A stretch of DNA of 64,000 bases from Desulfosporosinus sp049943955 (lineage in GTDB: Bacteria > Bacillota > Desulfitobacteriia > Desulfitobacteriales > Desulfitobacteriaceae). The DNA is taken from NCBI RefSeq assembly GCF_049943955.1, contig NZ_JBNFTW010000013.1, positions 69,982 to 133,981 of the forward strand, in the 5' to 3' direction. Positions 41,031-49,466 of this stretch are shown here, one piece after another; position 1 is the first letter of the stretch; every line of letters begins with the position of its first letter. Both the position numbers and the translations under genes were made by a program. Under the pieces are notes generated by a model. It was not told where the DNA came from and searched no databases. It saw only the letters and a list, made by a program, of their open reading frames with translations.

Positions 41031-43247
41031 ATGGCCAAGATTTTCACATGGGACCAGTTGTTCAGCCGCCGGCAATTTATTAAAGGTGCAGCAGGTACGG
41101 TGCTGGGTGCCTCTGCCGGTCTGGGGCTGCTAGCACCGGATAAAACCTTTGCAGGGTCTTCTTCCTCAATACCGTCAGATTCTGCAGAGAGTAAAGAAAT
41201 AAAGAAAGTAACTACAATTTGCGAGCAGTGTGTTTGGCGCTGTGGCGTAATTGCCCGGGTTGAAAATGGTCTTGTCAAGAAATTGGAGGGAAATCCTGAT
41301 CATCCCAATAATATGGGAAAGCTTTGCCCACGGGGAAATGCAGGAATCGAAACGTTATACAGCCCTGACCGTATAAAATTTCCTCTTATCCGTGCAGGGG
41401 CGCGGGGAAGCGGATTGTGGCGCAGAGCTTCCTGGGATGAGGCTTTGACGTATACGGCGGAGCAGATAAAAAAGATTAAGGATAAGTATGGGGCCAAAGC
41501 CATGATGTTCAACTCCACCGACAACTTGTCCCAGCCTTTTTTTGAGATCTTGCTCAAAGCTTACGGTACCCCAAACTATGGCACCCAGAGGAGTCTATGC
41601 TTCAATGCTATGACCACCGGTTTTTATTATACGTACGGTGTTCCTCAACCAGGAACGGATTATAAAAACTGCAAGTATATGATCTTTGCGGGCAGAAATC
41701 TGGCCGAAGGAATTTCCAACAATGAAACCCAGGAAATGATTGAGATGATTGCCAGGGGAACTAAGGTTGTGGTTCTTGATCCGCGTTTCAGCAAAACAGC
41801 ATCGAAAGCCACAGAATGGCTGCCGGTGCGCCCGGGAACGGATTCCGCTTTCTTTTTGGCCATCCTGAATGTCATTATTCAAGAAAAACTGTACAATCAG
41901 GATTTTATCACTACCTATACTCAAGGTTTTGACGACTTAGTCCAGGAAGTCAAGGAATACACGCCGGAATGGGCGGAGAAAAAGTGCGAGATTCCTGCAG
42001 CAACAATAGAGAGGATTGCTCGGGAGTTTGTAGCTGCAGCTCCTGCAGCTATTGCCCATCCGAACTGGCGCACCTCAAATTTTAAGAATTCTTTCCAGAC
42101 TGAGCGGGCAATTGCGGTCCTTAATGCCTTAATCGGAAATTGGGCTAAACCGGGGGGACTTATTCCAGATCAGGAAATCAATACGGCCAAGCTTGGCGTT
42201 TTATCTCATCCACCCTTTCCACCGGCCCAGGGAATGCGGCTTGATGGTGTACCCTGGCAGTATCCTCTGGTACCTCTATCCTATGGCGTAATTCAAACTA
42301 TGCGGGATAATATCTTGACCGGCAAACCTTATGAGGCTAAAGGATGGCTGATTTCCCGCCAAAACCCCATTCTCTCTATTCCGGAACGGCAGAAAACCAT
42401 CAATGCTTTTATGAAGTTGGATTTTGTTGCGGTTATTGATATCCAAGCCAGTGATACGGCCTATTATGCCGATGTAATTTTGCCTGAATCCAGCTATCTG
42501 GAACGTTATGACGGGTTAATCCCTATCGGCGACAAAATCTTTATCAGGCAGCCGGTGATTGAGCCCTTATATGACACGAAAAGCAGCTTAATGATTTATA
42601 AGGAACTGGCCGACAAATTAGGCCTCGGTGATTTTCTTCCCTACAAAGATGAGCGTGATCTTTTGGCCAAACAACTTAAACCCTACCCAATCAGCTTAGA
42701 GGAGTTAGAGAAGGCAGGCCATTATGTGGTACCGAATTTCCAAAAGGATTATTCCAAGGACTTTGAATTTCAAACCAGCAGTGGGAAAATTGAATTATCG
42801 TCGAGTATTATGGCGCAAATGGGCAAAAAGGCGGTGCCCACCTGGGATGAGCCGCCCCGCCCTTCACAAGGCCACTATTATCTATTGACGGGAAAAACTG
42901 CACAGCATTCCCAAATGTTTACGCAGAACAATCGTTGGTTATTGGAAGTTTTTCCAGAAAATCGAGCCTGGCTGCATACTTCGGTGGCTGCAAGGCTTGG
43001 GGTTAAGACAGATGACAAGGTTATTTTGGAAAGTGACGTTGGTAAAGTGACGATTAAAGCCCAGGTTACCGAAGGAATCCGGCCGGACTGCATTTTCATG
43101 GTCGGAGGATTCGGTCATGTCAGCAAAGGGCTTAAATCAGCCTATAAACTAGGAGCAAGCGATTCAGCACTCCATAAGACCGTGACAGATCCACTCTCGG
43201 GAGGTTCGGCTTTGAGTGAGACGTTTGTAACTGTAAGTAAGGCGTAG
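41031..43247 (+). CDS. Phs/Psr-type molybdopterin oxidoreductase, catalytic subunit
   Basis: A 738-residue Mo/W-bis-MGD enzyme of the thiosulfate/polysulfide reductase group, exported by the Tat system. The N-terminus has the twin-arginine motif SRRQFIKGAAG, then a [4Fe-4S] site CEQCVWRC...GKLCPRGNAG, and a probable Mo-ligating Cys190 in RSLCFNAM (not Sec). Further pterin-binding blocks are NETQEMIEM, LDPRFSKTA, DVILPESSYLERYD and the C-terminal HSQMFTQNN region. Neighbouring sulfur-transporter genes and the persulfide-type operator favour a sulfur substrate (thiosulfate, polysulfide or tetrathionate), but other oxyanions cannot be excluded. AAAGGAGG precedes the ATG. Confidence 0.85.
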   Translation: MAKIFTWDQLFSRRQFIKGAAGTVLGASAGLGLLAPDKTFAGSSSSIPSDSAESKEIKKVTTICEQCVWRCGVIARVENGLVKKLEGNPDHPNNMGKLCPRGNAGIETLYSPDRIKFPLIRAGARGSGLWRRASWDEALTYTAEQIKKIKDKYGAKAMMFNSTDNLSQPFFEILLKAYGTPNYGTQRSLCFNAMTTGFYYTYGVPQPGTDYKNCKYMIFAGRNLAEGISNNETQEMIEMIARGTKVVVLDPRFSKTASKATEWLPVRPGTDSAFFLAILNVIIQEKLYNQDFITTYTQGFDDLVQEVKEYTPEWAEKKCEIPAATIERIAREFVAAAPAAIAHPNWRTSNFKNSFQTERAIAVLNALIGNWAKPGGLIPDQEINTAKLGVLSHPPFPPAQGMRLDGVPWQYPLVPLSYGVIQTMRDNILTGKPYEAKGWLISRQNPILSIPERQKTINAFMKLDFVAVIDIQASDTAYYADVILPESSYLERYDGLIPIGDKIFIRQPVIEPLYDTKSSLMIYKELADKLGLGDFLPYKDERDLLAKQLKPYPISLEELEKAGHYVVPNFQKDYSKDFEFQTSSGKIELSSSIMAQMGKKAVPTWDEPPRPSQGHYYLLTGKTAQHSQMFTQNNRWLLEVFPENRAWLHTSVAARLGVKTDDKVILESDVGKVTIKAQVTEGIRPDCIFMVGGFGHVSKGLKSAYKLGASDSALHKTVTDPLSGGSALSETFVTVSKA

Positions 43248-43258
43248 GAGGGAAAACT

Positions 43259-43834
43259 ATGACAGTTCGTATGGGATTTGTCATTATCACTTCGCGCTGT
43301 ATCGACTGTGATGCCTGTATGGTCGCGTGCCGCGCCGAAAATGACGTACCCCTTGGAAAAACACGCAATTGGGTCAAAAGTAGTGGTGTTCAAGGTGAAT
43401 TTCCCAAGGTTAAAGAAGTTTTTCAACCCGGAAATTGCATGCATTGTGAGCACCCTCCCTGCGTTTCGGTATGTCCCACAGGTGCGTCCCAAAAACGCGC
43501 CGATGGTATTGTCATTGTTGAAAACAGTAAATGTATCGGGTGCAAATATTGTATTACTGCTTGTCCCTATGATGCTCGTTTTGCCAATCCGGAGACAGGC
43601 AAAGCTGATAAATGTACGTTTTGTTTGCAGCGCTTGGAGAAAGGCTTAAAACCGGCCTGCGTCCAAACTTGTTTGGGAAAATCACGGCACGCCGGTGATC
43701 TCAATGACCCGGAGAGTGTTGCAGCCAAATTAATTGCTAAATACCCAAGTCGTCAGTTGCTGACGTATGTGGGAACCGGCCCAAATATTTATTATATTGA
43801 TGATGTCGTTCCGGAAATACCTGAGGGCAAATAA
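43259..43834 (+). CDS. Four-cluster ferredoxin subunit (PsrB/PhsB type)
   Basis: A 191-residue electron-transfer subunit with four cysteine clusters for [4Fe-4S] centres: CIDCDACMVAC, CMHCEHPPCVSVC, CIGCKYCITAC and CTFCLQRLEKGLKPACVQTC. There is no signal peptide, so it is expected to be exported together with the Tat-carrying catalytic subunit. It starts 11 bases after phsA-like stop and links the molybdenum site to the membrane subunit. Confidence 0.92.
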   Translation: MTVRMGFVIITSRCIDCDACMVACRAENDVPLGKTRNWVKSSGVQGEFPKVKEVFQPGNCMHCEHPPCVSVCPTGASQKRADGIVIVENSKCIGCKYCITACPYDARFANPETGKADKCTFCLQRLEKGLKPACVQTCLGKSRHAGDLNDPESVAAKLIAKYPSRQLLTYVGTGPNIYYIDDVVPEIPEGK

Positions 43835-43854
43835 GGGCGAAGGAGGGATTGCAT

Positions 43855-44751
43855 GTGGAAATAACCTGGGGCTTATTAATTGTTATTTACCTCTTTACGG
43901 CAGGGGTGAGTGCAGGAGCTATGATTACCTCGAACCTGACCTTGCTTTTGGGCGGTAAAGATTTTGAAAGGGTTGGCCGTTGGGGGGCATTTATTTCACC
44001 CTTTCCAATTTCTTTAGGGCTGGGTGTCTTGTTACTCGATTTAGGAAGTCCTTTTAACTTCTATCGTTTATTTATGACGTTGCAGGTTCGCTCTCCCATG
44101 TCTTATGGGAGTTGGGCGATTCTTTTCTTCACTTTGCTGAGTGTTGCCTATCTTTACCTTTGGCTGCCTCAGAAGCTGCAAATTGTCGGGGAAACTAAAG
44201 CTCTGGAACAATGGAAAAAAAGATTGGCTAAAATAATTCCTTTCTTGGCGGTAGGTGTGGCCTCCTATACAGGTCTTCTTCTCAATGCTGCCGCACGTCC
44301 CTTGTGGGCTGCTCCCCTGCTGCCGGTGCTTTTTTTAGTATCTGCTTTGTCTACCGGGGTGGCTGCTGTAATTTTTATCTCAGCGATTACTCCCTGGCAG
44401 CGGGCCAGGCAGGGGGAACTGCACTTATTGACTAAAGTGGATGCTTTGCTCATCGTTTTAGAATGTTTTATACTATTAGCGATGATAGTGATGGGCAGGT
44501 TAAGTTCTCTCAGTGTTGCAGAGGCCTTCGGGAGTATGATCTACGGACAATTTGCCTTTGTTTTTTGGATTTTGATCGTAGGCTTGGGGCTGTTAGTTCC
44601 TTTTTCCCTGGAGTACTTGGAATTGAAAGAGAAATTTTCAGTTCGCTGGACACTGCCTGTGACCATCGGCAGCAGTTTCCTCGTTCTTTTTGGCGGATTT
44701 TTTGTCCGCTATATCATAACTTATGCCGGGCAGTTGAGCCGTTGGTTTTAG
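43855..44751 (+). CDS. NrfD/PsrC-family membrane subunit
   Basis: A 298-residue quinone-interacting membrane anchor with about eight hydrophobic helices. Family landmarks are the N-terminal GLLIVIYLFTAGVSAGAMI and LDLGSPFNFYRLF segments. It carries no heme-ligand pattern of b-type anchors, as expected for NrfD. GTG 43855 is chosen since AGGAGGG lies 7 bases ahead; the TTG at 43849 is too close. Together with the two preceding genes it completes a PsrABC/PhsABC-like complex. Confidence 0.88.
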   Translation: MEITWGLLIVIYLFTAGVSAGAMITSNLTLLLGGKDFERVGRWGAFISPFPISLGLGVLLLDLGSPFNFYRLFMTLQVRSPMSYGSWAILFFTLLSVAYLYLWLPQKLQIVGETKALEQWKKRLAKIIPFLAVGVASYTGLLLNAAARPLWAAPLLPVLFLVSALSTGVAAVIFISAITPWQRARQGELHLLTKVDALLIVLECFILLAMIVMGRLSSLSVAEAFGSMIYGQFAFVFWILIVGLGLLVPFSLEYLELKEKFSVRWTLPVTIGSSFLVLFGGFFVRYIITYAGQLSRWF

Positions 44752-44799
44752 ACGATTCCGGGATTTTGATCTGAGCGAAGAAGGAAGGGCTGAAAAAGG

Positions 44800-45252
44800 A
44801 TGGCTGGGCAAATAGAGTGCTCGCGACGGACAGTATTGCGCTTTGCTTGGGCTGGAATGGTTGCGGTGGGTGCCTTGAGTGTCAAACCTCTTGTTGACTA
44901 TCTGACAAGTAAAGAAGATCAGCCGCGCACGCCCTTGGTAGCCTATGAAAAGAGCCTCACAGCAAAAACGGATTGGCAGCATGTACCCAATTCACGTGTT
45001 TGGGTTAAGAGGGATGATCAAGGCATTGCTGCTTTAGTTGCGACCTGTACCCACCTGGGCTGCGAAGTAACGTATCATCCGGAAAGAAAACAATGGTTGT
45101 GCCCCTGCCATGGCAGTATTTACGACACAGAAGGCAGGCCTGTAGCAGGGCCTGCCCCTAAAGCCTTGCCAAGAGCAGCTGTGGAACGAAAGGCGGATGG
45201 ATCCTTGATCATTAATACGGAGAAGCAAGTTGGATTGGATGCGCGCCTATGA
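44800..45252 (+). CDS. Rieske [2Fe-2S] protein
   Basis: A 150-residue Rieske subunit of a cytochrome bc-type complex. It has a Tat-like N-terminal anchor (CSRRTVLRFAWAGMVAVGAL) and the two cluster-binding boxes CTHLGC and CPCHGS, followed by the PAPKALPR segment. It overlaps the cytochrome b gene by four bases. Presence of a Rieske/b module inside a Psr/Phs-type operon is unusual and suggests both quinol oxidation and a periplasmic acceptor path. Confidence 0.93.
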   Translation: MAGQIECSRRTVLRFAWAGMVAVGALSVKPLVDYLTSKEDQPRTPLVAYEKSLTAKTDWQHVPNSRVWVKRDDQGIAALVATCTHLGCEVTYHPERKQWLCPCHGSIYDTEGRPVAGPAPKALPRAAVERKADGSLIINTEKQVGLDARL

Positions 45253-45869
45253 AGGATAATTTTGTTAATCACCTGCGGCCGAGATTTATCTCAGAGCGGG
45301 CACTTTCGGTCTACTACACCTTTTGCCTCGGTGGGCTGTCGTTTTTGGCCTTTCTAATGCTTGGAATTACAGGGATTCTTTTAATGTTTCACTATCAACC
45401 TGGTGCAAGTTCAGGTTTCAGCAGTGTTCTAACGATTGGGTCGGTAATTCCGTACGGGTCCGTCATTAGAAATCTGCATTATTGGTCGGCACAACTTATG
45501 GTTGTGACCGTTAGCCTGCACATGGTCAGAGTCGTCTGGACTCATTCCTACAAGCCTCCGAAGCAGCTCAATTGGCTCGTTGGTGTCGGACTGCTGGTGC
45601 TTGTTTTGGTTTTGGATTTTACGGGTTTCCTGCTGATTGGTTCCCAAGAAAGCGGTGCAGCGGCAACGGTTGCTGACAATCTGCTAAAACAAATTCCGGG
45701 TTTAGGCACAGCCCTGGCGCAGATTGCCTTAGGCGAACCGACTGCTTTAAGCGGCAGCACTTTGGTTGTTTATGTCTGGCATTGTGTGGCCTTGCCCTTG
45801 GCAGCGTTCTGGCTGCAGCTCTATCATTTTTGGCGGATCCGCCGTGACGGCGGAGTACGCCCTCTCTAG
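45249..45869 (+). CDS. Cytochrome b (b6-like, N-terminal half)
   Basis: A 206-residue, four-helix diheme cytochrome b. The two pairs of axial His are visible as H-x13-H in NLHYWSAQLMVVTVSLH and H-x14-H in WHCVALPLAAFWLQLYH, the spacing of cytochrome b6. It is translationally coupled to the Rieske gene (ATGA overlap). The split into this protein and the next small subunit parallels the b6/subunit IV arrangement of Firmicutes. Confidence 0.92.
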   Translation: MKDNFVNHLRPRFISERALSVYYTFCLGGLSFLAFLMLGITGILLMFHYQPGASSGFSSVLTIGSVIPYGSVIRNLHYWSAQLMVVTVSLHMVRVVWTHSYKPPKQLNWLVGVGLLVLVLVLDFTGFLLIGSQESGAAATVADNLLKQIPGLGTALAQIALGEPTALSGSTLVVYVWHCVALPLAAFWLQLYHFWRIRRDGGVRPL

Positions 45870-45886
45870 GGAGGGAGATAGCTAAA

Positions 45887-46258
45887 ATGGCTCGTTCACC
45901 TATTAATCAGCTTAAGGATAACGAGGGAATAGCCGCCCTTATTTTTCTGATCCTTTGCACTCTTTTGGCTTTTAAAGTTTCGCCTGGCGTGGGAACGAGC
46001 AATTTGGCTCCGGCAGTTTCTCATGCGGCAGCCCCCTGGATCTTTGGGCCTTTTCAAATACTGCTTTTGTATCTTCCTCCTTGGCTGGGGGCTTTACTCG
46101 TTCCAGCCTTAATCCTCGTTGGTCTGGTCGCTGTGCCCTGGATTGCTCACTATTGGGGGGATACTTGGGGGAGAGGGATTTTCAGCGCTCTTTTCAGTCT
46201 GGTCCTTGTCCTCCTCTTCTGGTTTATGGTGAAAGAATTGTGGTGGAGTCACTTATGA
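45887..46258 (+). CDS. Subunit IV-like cytochrome b C-terminal half
   Basis: A 123-residue protein with three hydrophobic helices. APWIFGPFQILLLYLPPW occupies the place of the PEWY-containing quinol-site segment of subunit IV, with Glu-Trp-Tyr replaced, so the Qo-site Glu appears to be missing. Identification rests on topology and position after the b6-like gene. It overlaps the multiheme cytochrome by four bases. Confidence 0.7.
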   Translation: MARSPINQLKDNEGIAALIFLILCTLLAFKVSPGVGTSNLAPAVSHAAAPWIFGPFQILLLYLPPWLGALLVPALILVGLVAVPWIAHYWGDTWGRGIFSALFSLVLVLLFWFMVKELWWSHL

Positions 46259-47754
46259 AGAAAGCTTTGATCTTAGCGGGTCTTTTTCTCGGTCTAATTG
46301 TTTTGATTCTCATTATTCAAGGCAGCACTCCGGATTGGGCTTACTATCAACGGGAGTATTTTCAAGAACAGGCAGCAAACTTGCAAGCGCAATTAAGTTT
46401 AACGAAAGATAAGGCGAAGAAAACTCAGCTGCAGCAAGAAATGAAAAGCTTTAAAAATCGCAAGCCTGAAATTATTGACTTGGTGCTTCCCAACGGGAAC
46501 GTTGAGCGCTGCCAAACCTGTCACATCGGCATCGAGGAAATTTCCAGCTCTCATCCCAGTAATACCCTTGGCTGTGTTGTTTGCCACGGAGGGAATGCTC
46601 TCTCTTTGGACAAAGCAACGGCTCATGCACAAATGTATGGAGGAGGGCACCCGGGTTCCTTGAACGCAGTTTCTTTAAGCTGCGGAGGAACGGCTGAGAA
46701 TGGGATGGCTTGTCACTCCGGCAATCAGGAAGCGGCGAAAAATGAAGTCGATCTCGTGAAAACGTCGATTATGTCCACAAAGGCCGGCGAGCTCAGTGTT
46801 GTACGCCGGATGTTCGGATTTGATAAAACGAATGAGGTGCCGGGACTTGTCAAGGGGCAGTCAGCAGTGCTTTATCCCAATCCCCTGCAAGGACAGCCCA
46901 ATCAGAAAGCGTTTCAGCAGAACTGTCTCAATCAATGTCATCAAAACGGAGGGGAAATTTCTGCTTTCTCGACTTCCAATCATGGTTCTCCTCAGGGCAG
47001 CCAAACCGGCGCGAAATCTCAAACAGAGAAGACGATTCCAGCAAATGGCTGTGAGGTATGTCATGTTTTAACCAATCCTCAGCATACCTATGTTGGGGCA
47101 GATACCGCCATGCGTTCCGCTGCTTTTGGCTGGGGGATGACCCACAGCTTGACAACCCAGATTCCTTATACCCAGTGCAACCAGTGTCATAATCAAGGGA
47201 ACCATGATCCGTTGAAAATGAGTTTTGCCTTTCGCTCGGATATGACCAAAGTCATGAGTGACTGGAAATCCGGAGACACCAATTATCTGGACCGTGTCAA
47301 GGATTATTACTTGCCTGGGGAAGTCTTTGCCCAATGTGAAGTCAGTTTGGACTGCATTGATTGTCATACTCGGCAAGACGTCATGGGAGACAACTTACTC
47401 CATACCTCACAATATGAGGCTGTTCACCTCCAATGCCAGGATTGTCATGGTACCAAAGAATCTCTTCCTAAGACCAAGAAAATTTTGAACCCTAAGGACT
47501 TAGCCTTTGAAGAACAACTGACGAATCCTAAGTTTCCGGCCCTGAAACTTGGGGATGAGATTCTTATTACGGGAAAAGGGGAGGAATTGCCCTTTATCCG
47601 CCATGAAGGAAATAGTTGGCTGCAGACCAGCCGGGTCACAGGCAAAACCTTTACTATTCCGATAGTGTATGGAAGCAGCTGTCAGCAATCATTGCTGGAA
47701 CAAGGGGCAGACTCCTGTCATAAATGTCATGACCGGAGCGCAGCACATCCTTAA
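46255..47754 (+). CDS. Multiheme cytochrome c, at least seven hemes
   Basis: A 499-residue exported cytochrome with an N-terminal signal/anchor helix (ALILAGLFLGLIVLILIIQG). Canonical heme sites are CQTCH, CVVCH, CEVCH, CNQCH, CIDCH, CQDCH and CHKCH. Two further Cys...CH patterns have longer spacing: C-x3-CH (NCLNQCH) and C-x9-CH (SCGGTAENGMACH); such non-canonical spacing is known in some multiheme enzymes. ATG 46255 overlaps the preceding stop; a longer in-frame start inside the previous gene is rejected. It is the last operon gene and may be the electron acceptor of the Rieske/b module or a catalytic cytochrome. Confidence 0.85.
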   Translation: MKKALILAGLFLGLIVLILIIQGSTPDWAYYQREYFQEQAANLQAQLSLTKDKAKKTQLQQEMKSFKNRKPEIIDLVLPNGNVERCQTCHIGIEEISSSHPSNTLGCVVCHGGNALSLDKATAHAQMYGGGHPGSLNAVSLSCGGTAENGMACHSGNQEAAKNEVDLVKTSIMSTKAGELSVVRRMFGFDKTNEVPGLVKGQSAVLYPNPLQGQPNQKAFQQNCLNQCHQNGGEISAFSTSNHGSPQGSQTGAKSQTEKTIPANGCEVCHVLTNPQHTYVGADTAMRSAAFGWGMTHSLTTQIPYTQCNQCHNQGNHDPLKMSFAFRSDMTKVMSDWKSGDTNYLDRVKDYYLPGEVFAQCEVSLDCIDCHTRQDVMGDNLLHTSQYEAVHLQCQDCHGTKESLPKTKKILNPKDLAFEEQLTNPKFPALKLGDEILITGKGEELPFIRHEGNSWLQTSRVTGKTFTIPIVYGSSCQQSLLEQGADSCHKCHDRSAAHP

Positions 47755-47774
47755 GAGGATCTTCTGTCGAGGGT

Positions 47775-47881
47775 TATAGTGAACTCGTTCAGACTAAAGC
47801 TGAAAATTGGGGCTTCGGGGACTTTACTCCCACCGAAGCAAGGTATGGGAACCATTCCCACTTGTCGAAGAGAGAGTCTTA
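47775..47881 (+). repeat. Dispersed structured repeat, copy 3
   Basis: Shares GTGAACTCGTTCAG, CTAAAGCTGAA, GGGGCTTCGG, GGACTTTAC, CCCACCGAAGCAAGG, TATGGGAACC and a final TCCCACTTGT block with copies 1 and 2, same orientation. It lies between the end of the respiratory operon and a bidirectional terminator. Confidence 0.6.
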
Positions 47882-47886
47882 TGATA

Positions 47887-47935
47887 AAAACACAGAGGCT
47901 ATGAATGTATCTTCTATTCATAACCCCTGTGTTTT
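47887..47935. terminator. Bidirectional terminator between the respiratory operon and the AraC gene
   Basis: AAAACACAG-AGG-CTATGAAT (47887-47906) pairs with ATTCATA...CTGTGTTTT (47916-47935), with A-run on one side and T-run on the other, so it can stop both convergent transcripts. Confidence 0.75.
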
Positions 47936-47965
47936 ATTTGTTATTGTCCTCCTCAAAGGAAAGGT

Positions 47966-48829
47966 TCATAGGCTTTTCTGGCAATTCACTGCTAAGATCG
48001 ACATCCGTAGCCGGAACATTTTTGTAACGATGTCAAAGGAAACGTTATCCATCCATAATTCCCCTGTGCCGCTGAGCAACATACCGATATTGATAATGGC
48101 GCTGTTATTTGGTACATCTAGTACAACCGAATAATGGTTCCAGTCTGTATCGCCCGTTACGGGGCGGTTTTGCATATTATCGATTTTGATCACATTCGCG
48201 GTTATGTTGTCAATCCTCATCCATAGTCCACCCCAGCCTGTAACACCTTTCGCTTTGATAAAGCCGGATAGACGCACTCTTTTTCCAATATAGTTTTTTG
48301 CTTTAAATTGTTGCATGACCGTATAATAGTCACCTGTCTCCAATTCTGTACTGGTGCTTTTTAAAACGACCGATTTTGTTCCTTTGAAAAAAACTTCTCG
48401 GTCAAATCCAGCTTCAAATTTCCCTGGAGCCGTTCCTGTTACGATCCATCCGGGAATCTGCTGATTGGTTTGCATATCGTTCACCTCATTTATACTTACT
48501 AAATGGTTTATTGCACGGCGGTATTTTCCAGGGGGAAGCGCGTATACCTTCTTAAATGCTCTTGTAAAGGCCTCTTGAGATTCAAAACGACAATAGAGAG
48601 CAATGTCCATAATACTAAACTTCGATGACAGAAGAAGTTTTGCCGCCATAGTCAACCGGCGGCTTTGAATATGCTCCTTCAACCCCAAGCCGATCTCGCG
48701 CTTAAAAATGCGTATAAAGTGATATTTTGAAAATCCGGAGACTTTTACAATCTCATCTAAAGAGAGCTTCTCGCAGAGATGTTCTTCAATGTACGTAATG
48801 GTGTCCTGAATACTTTGAGAATAGTTCAT
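47966..48829 (-). CDS. AraC-family regulator with C-terminal beta-sandwich domain
   Basis: A 287-residue protein with the two AraC helix-turn-helices at the N-terminus (residues ~8-105: LSLDEIVKVSGFSKYHFIRIF and SIMDIALYCRFESQEAFTRAFKKVYALPPGKYR in part) and a C-terminal region (~120-270, rich in beta-type sequence, WGGLWMRIDN, ELWMDNVSFDIV) resembling a carbohydrate-binding-like sandwich. This reversed domain order is known in Bacillus relatives. Convergent to the respiratory operon; no obvious target nearby. GAGGAG precedes the start. Confidence 0.85.
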   Translation of the reverse strand: MNYSQSIQDTITYIEEHLCEKLSLDEIVKVSGFSKYHFIRIFKREIGLGLKEHIQSRRLTMAAKLLLSSKFSIMDIALYCRFESQEAFTRAFKKVYALPPGKYRRAINHLVSINEVNDMQTNQQIPGWIVTGTAPGKFEAGFDREVFFKGTKSVVLKSTSTELETGDYYTVMQQFKAKNYIGKRVRLSGFIKAKGVTGWGGLWMRIDNITANVIKIDNMQNRPVTGDTDWNHYSVVLDVPNNSAIINIGMLLSGTGELWMDNVSFDIVTKMFRLRMSILAVNCQKSL

Positions 48830-49004
48830 AGGCTGCTCCTCCTAAAGGATAGTATAGTACAAATTAGAAGATTTTTTTTGACTTATATTGCGCAAATTGT
48901 ATTGCCTGCCAGCCCTTAAGTTTGGCTTGTCTTTTAGCAGGAGACCTTTAGCAAGTAAATAATTTGCAATAAATATCGGATTCGTAGAAAGAAATCCCAA
49001 CGGG

Positions 49005-49033
49005 TTGACAAATCAGTGATATGCGAATATATT
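49005..49033 (+). promoter_or_regulatory. Sigma-A promoter of the zinc-ribbon/ferredoxin/DUF302 operon
   Basis: TTGACA (49005-49010), 17 bases, TATATT (49028-49033). It lies in a 367-base gap otherwise holding only the operator at 49045 and a ~135-base leader without recognised structure. Confidence 0.75.
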
Positions 49034-49044
49034 GGAATTATAAA

Positions 49045-49061
49045 ATACCCTAGCGGGGTAT
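49045..49061 (+). promoter_or_regulatory. CsoR/CstR-type operator palindrome
   Basis: ATACCC-TAGCG-GGGTAT sits 11 bases downstream of the -10 box. It closely resembles the known CsoR site before Bacillus copZA in layout. The same promoter-operator architecture occurs at 38707-38767, so the two operons probably share a regulator. Confidence 0.65.
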
Positions 49062-49196
49062 AAGGGATAAAGATAAGATTGCTGTGTTTGCATCACAAAA
49101 AGAGCCAGGAGCCAAGGGTCGAGCTTCTGAATATGGGGTTTGGAGCTGGGCAAAGCAGTAATTATGAACTAAAGCCAATTAGGAGGATTGAAGACG

Positions 49197-49403
49197 ATGC
49201 CAAGTTATGATTTAATCTGCCAGACATGTAATCATAAGTTTTCCGTCTTTTGCAGCATAAGCCAAAAAGACGGGCAAGTATGTCCAGTATGCGGAAGTGA
49301 CCAAATTAAACAGCGGTTTACTACAATTAATGTTATGGGGAAAAGCTCGAGTGGAGGATCTTCTGCAGGCGGCTCAAGCTCTGGACCTCAACGCTTTGGC
49401 TGA
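49197..49403 (+). CDS. FmdB-type zinc-ribbon protein
   Basis: A 68-residue protein with one zinc ribbon (YDLICQTC...CPVCGSDQIKQRF) and a Gly/Ser-rich tail, typical of FmdB/putative regulatory zinc-ribbon proteins. ATG 49197 is used since AGGAGG lies 10 bases ahead; the TTG at 49188 abuts the site. First gene of a four-gene operon under the CsoR/CstR-type operator. Function unknown. Confidence 0.8.
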   Translation: MPSYDLICQTCNHKFSVFCSISQKDGQVCPVCGSDQIKQRFTTINVMGKSSSGGSSAGGSSSGPQRFG

Positions 49404-49466
49404 GCAGGATGCTAAGGAGGAACCGGGTGTTCCTTTCATAAAGCGGGAATAAGGAGGAGAAAAGGA

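Noticed and set aside
41598..41600. Selenocysteine in the molybdoenzyme
   Set aside because: The putative Mo ligand codon is TGC (Cys190) and the gene has no internal TGA.
46081..46254. Long in-frame upstream extension of the multiheme cytochrome
   Set aside because: It lies inside the subunit IV-like gene; ATG 46255 has the coupled ATGA overlap and begins a proper signal helix.
47775..47881. Repeat copies as Rho-independent terminators only
   Set aside because: Conservation extends over ~110 bases and three hairpins, well beyond a terminator, and separate terminators are present nearby.
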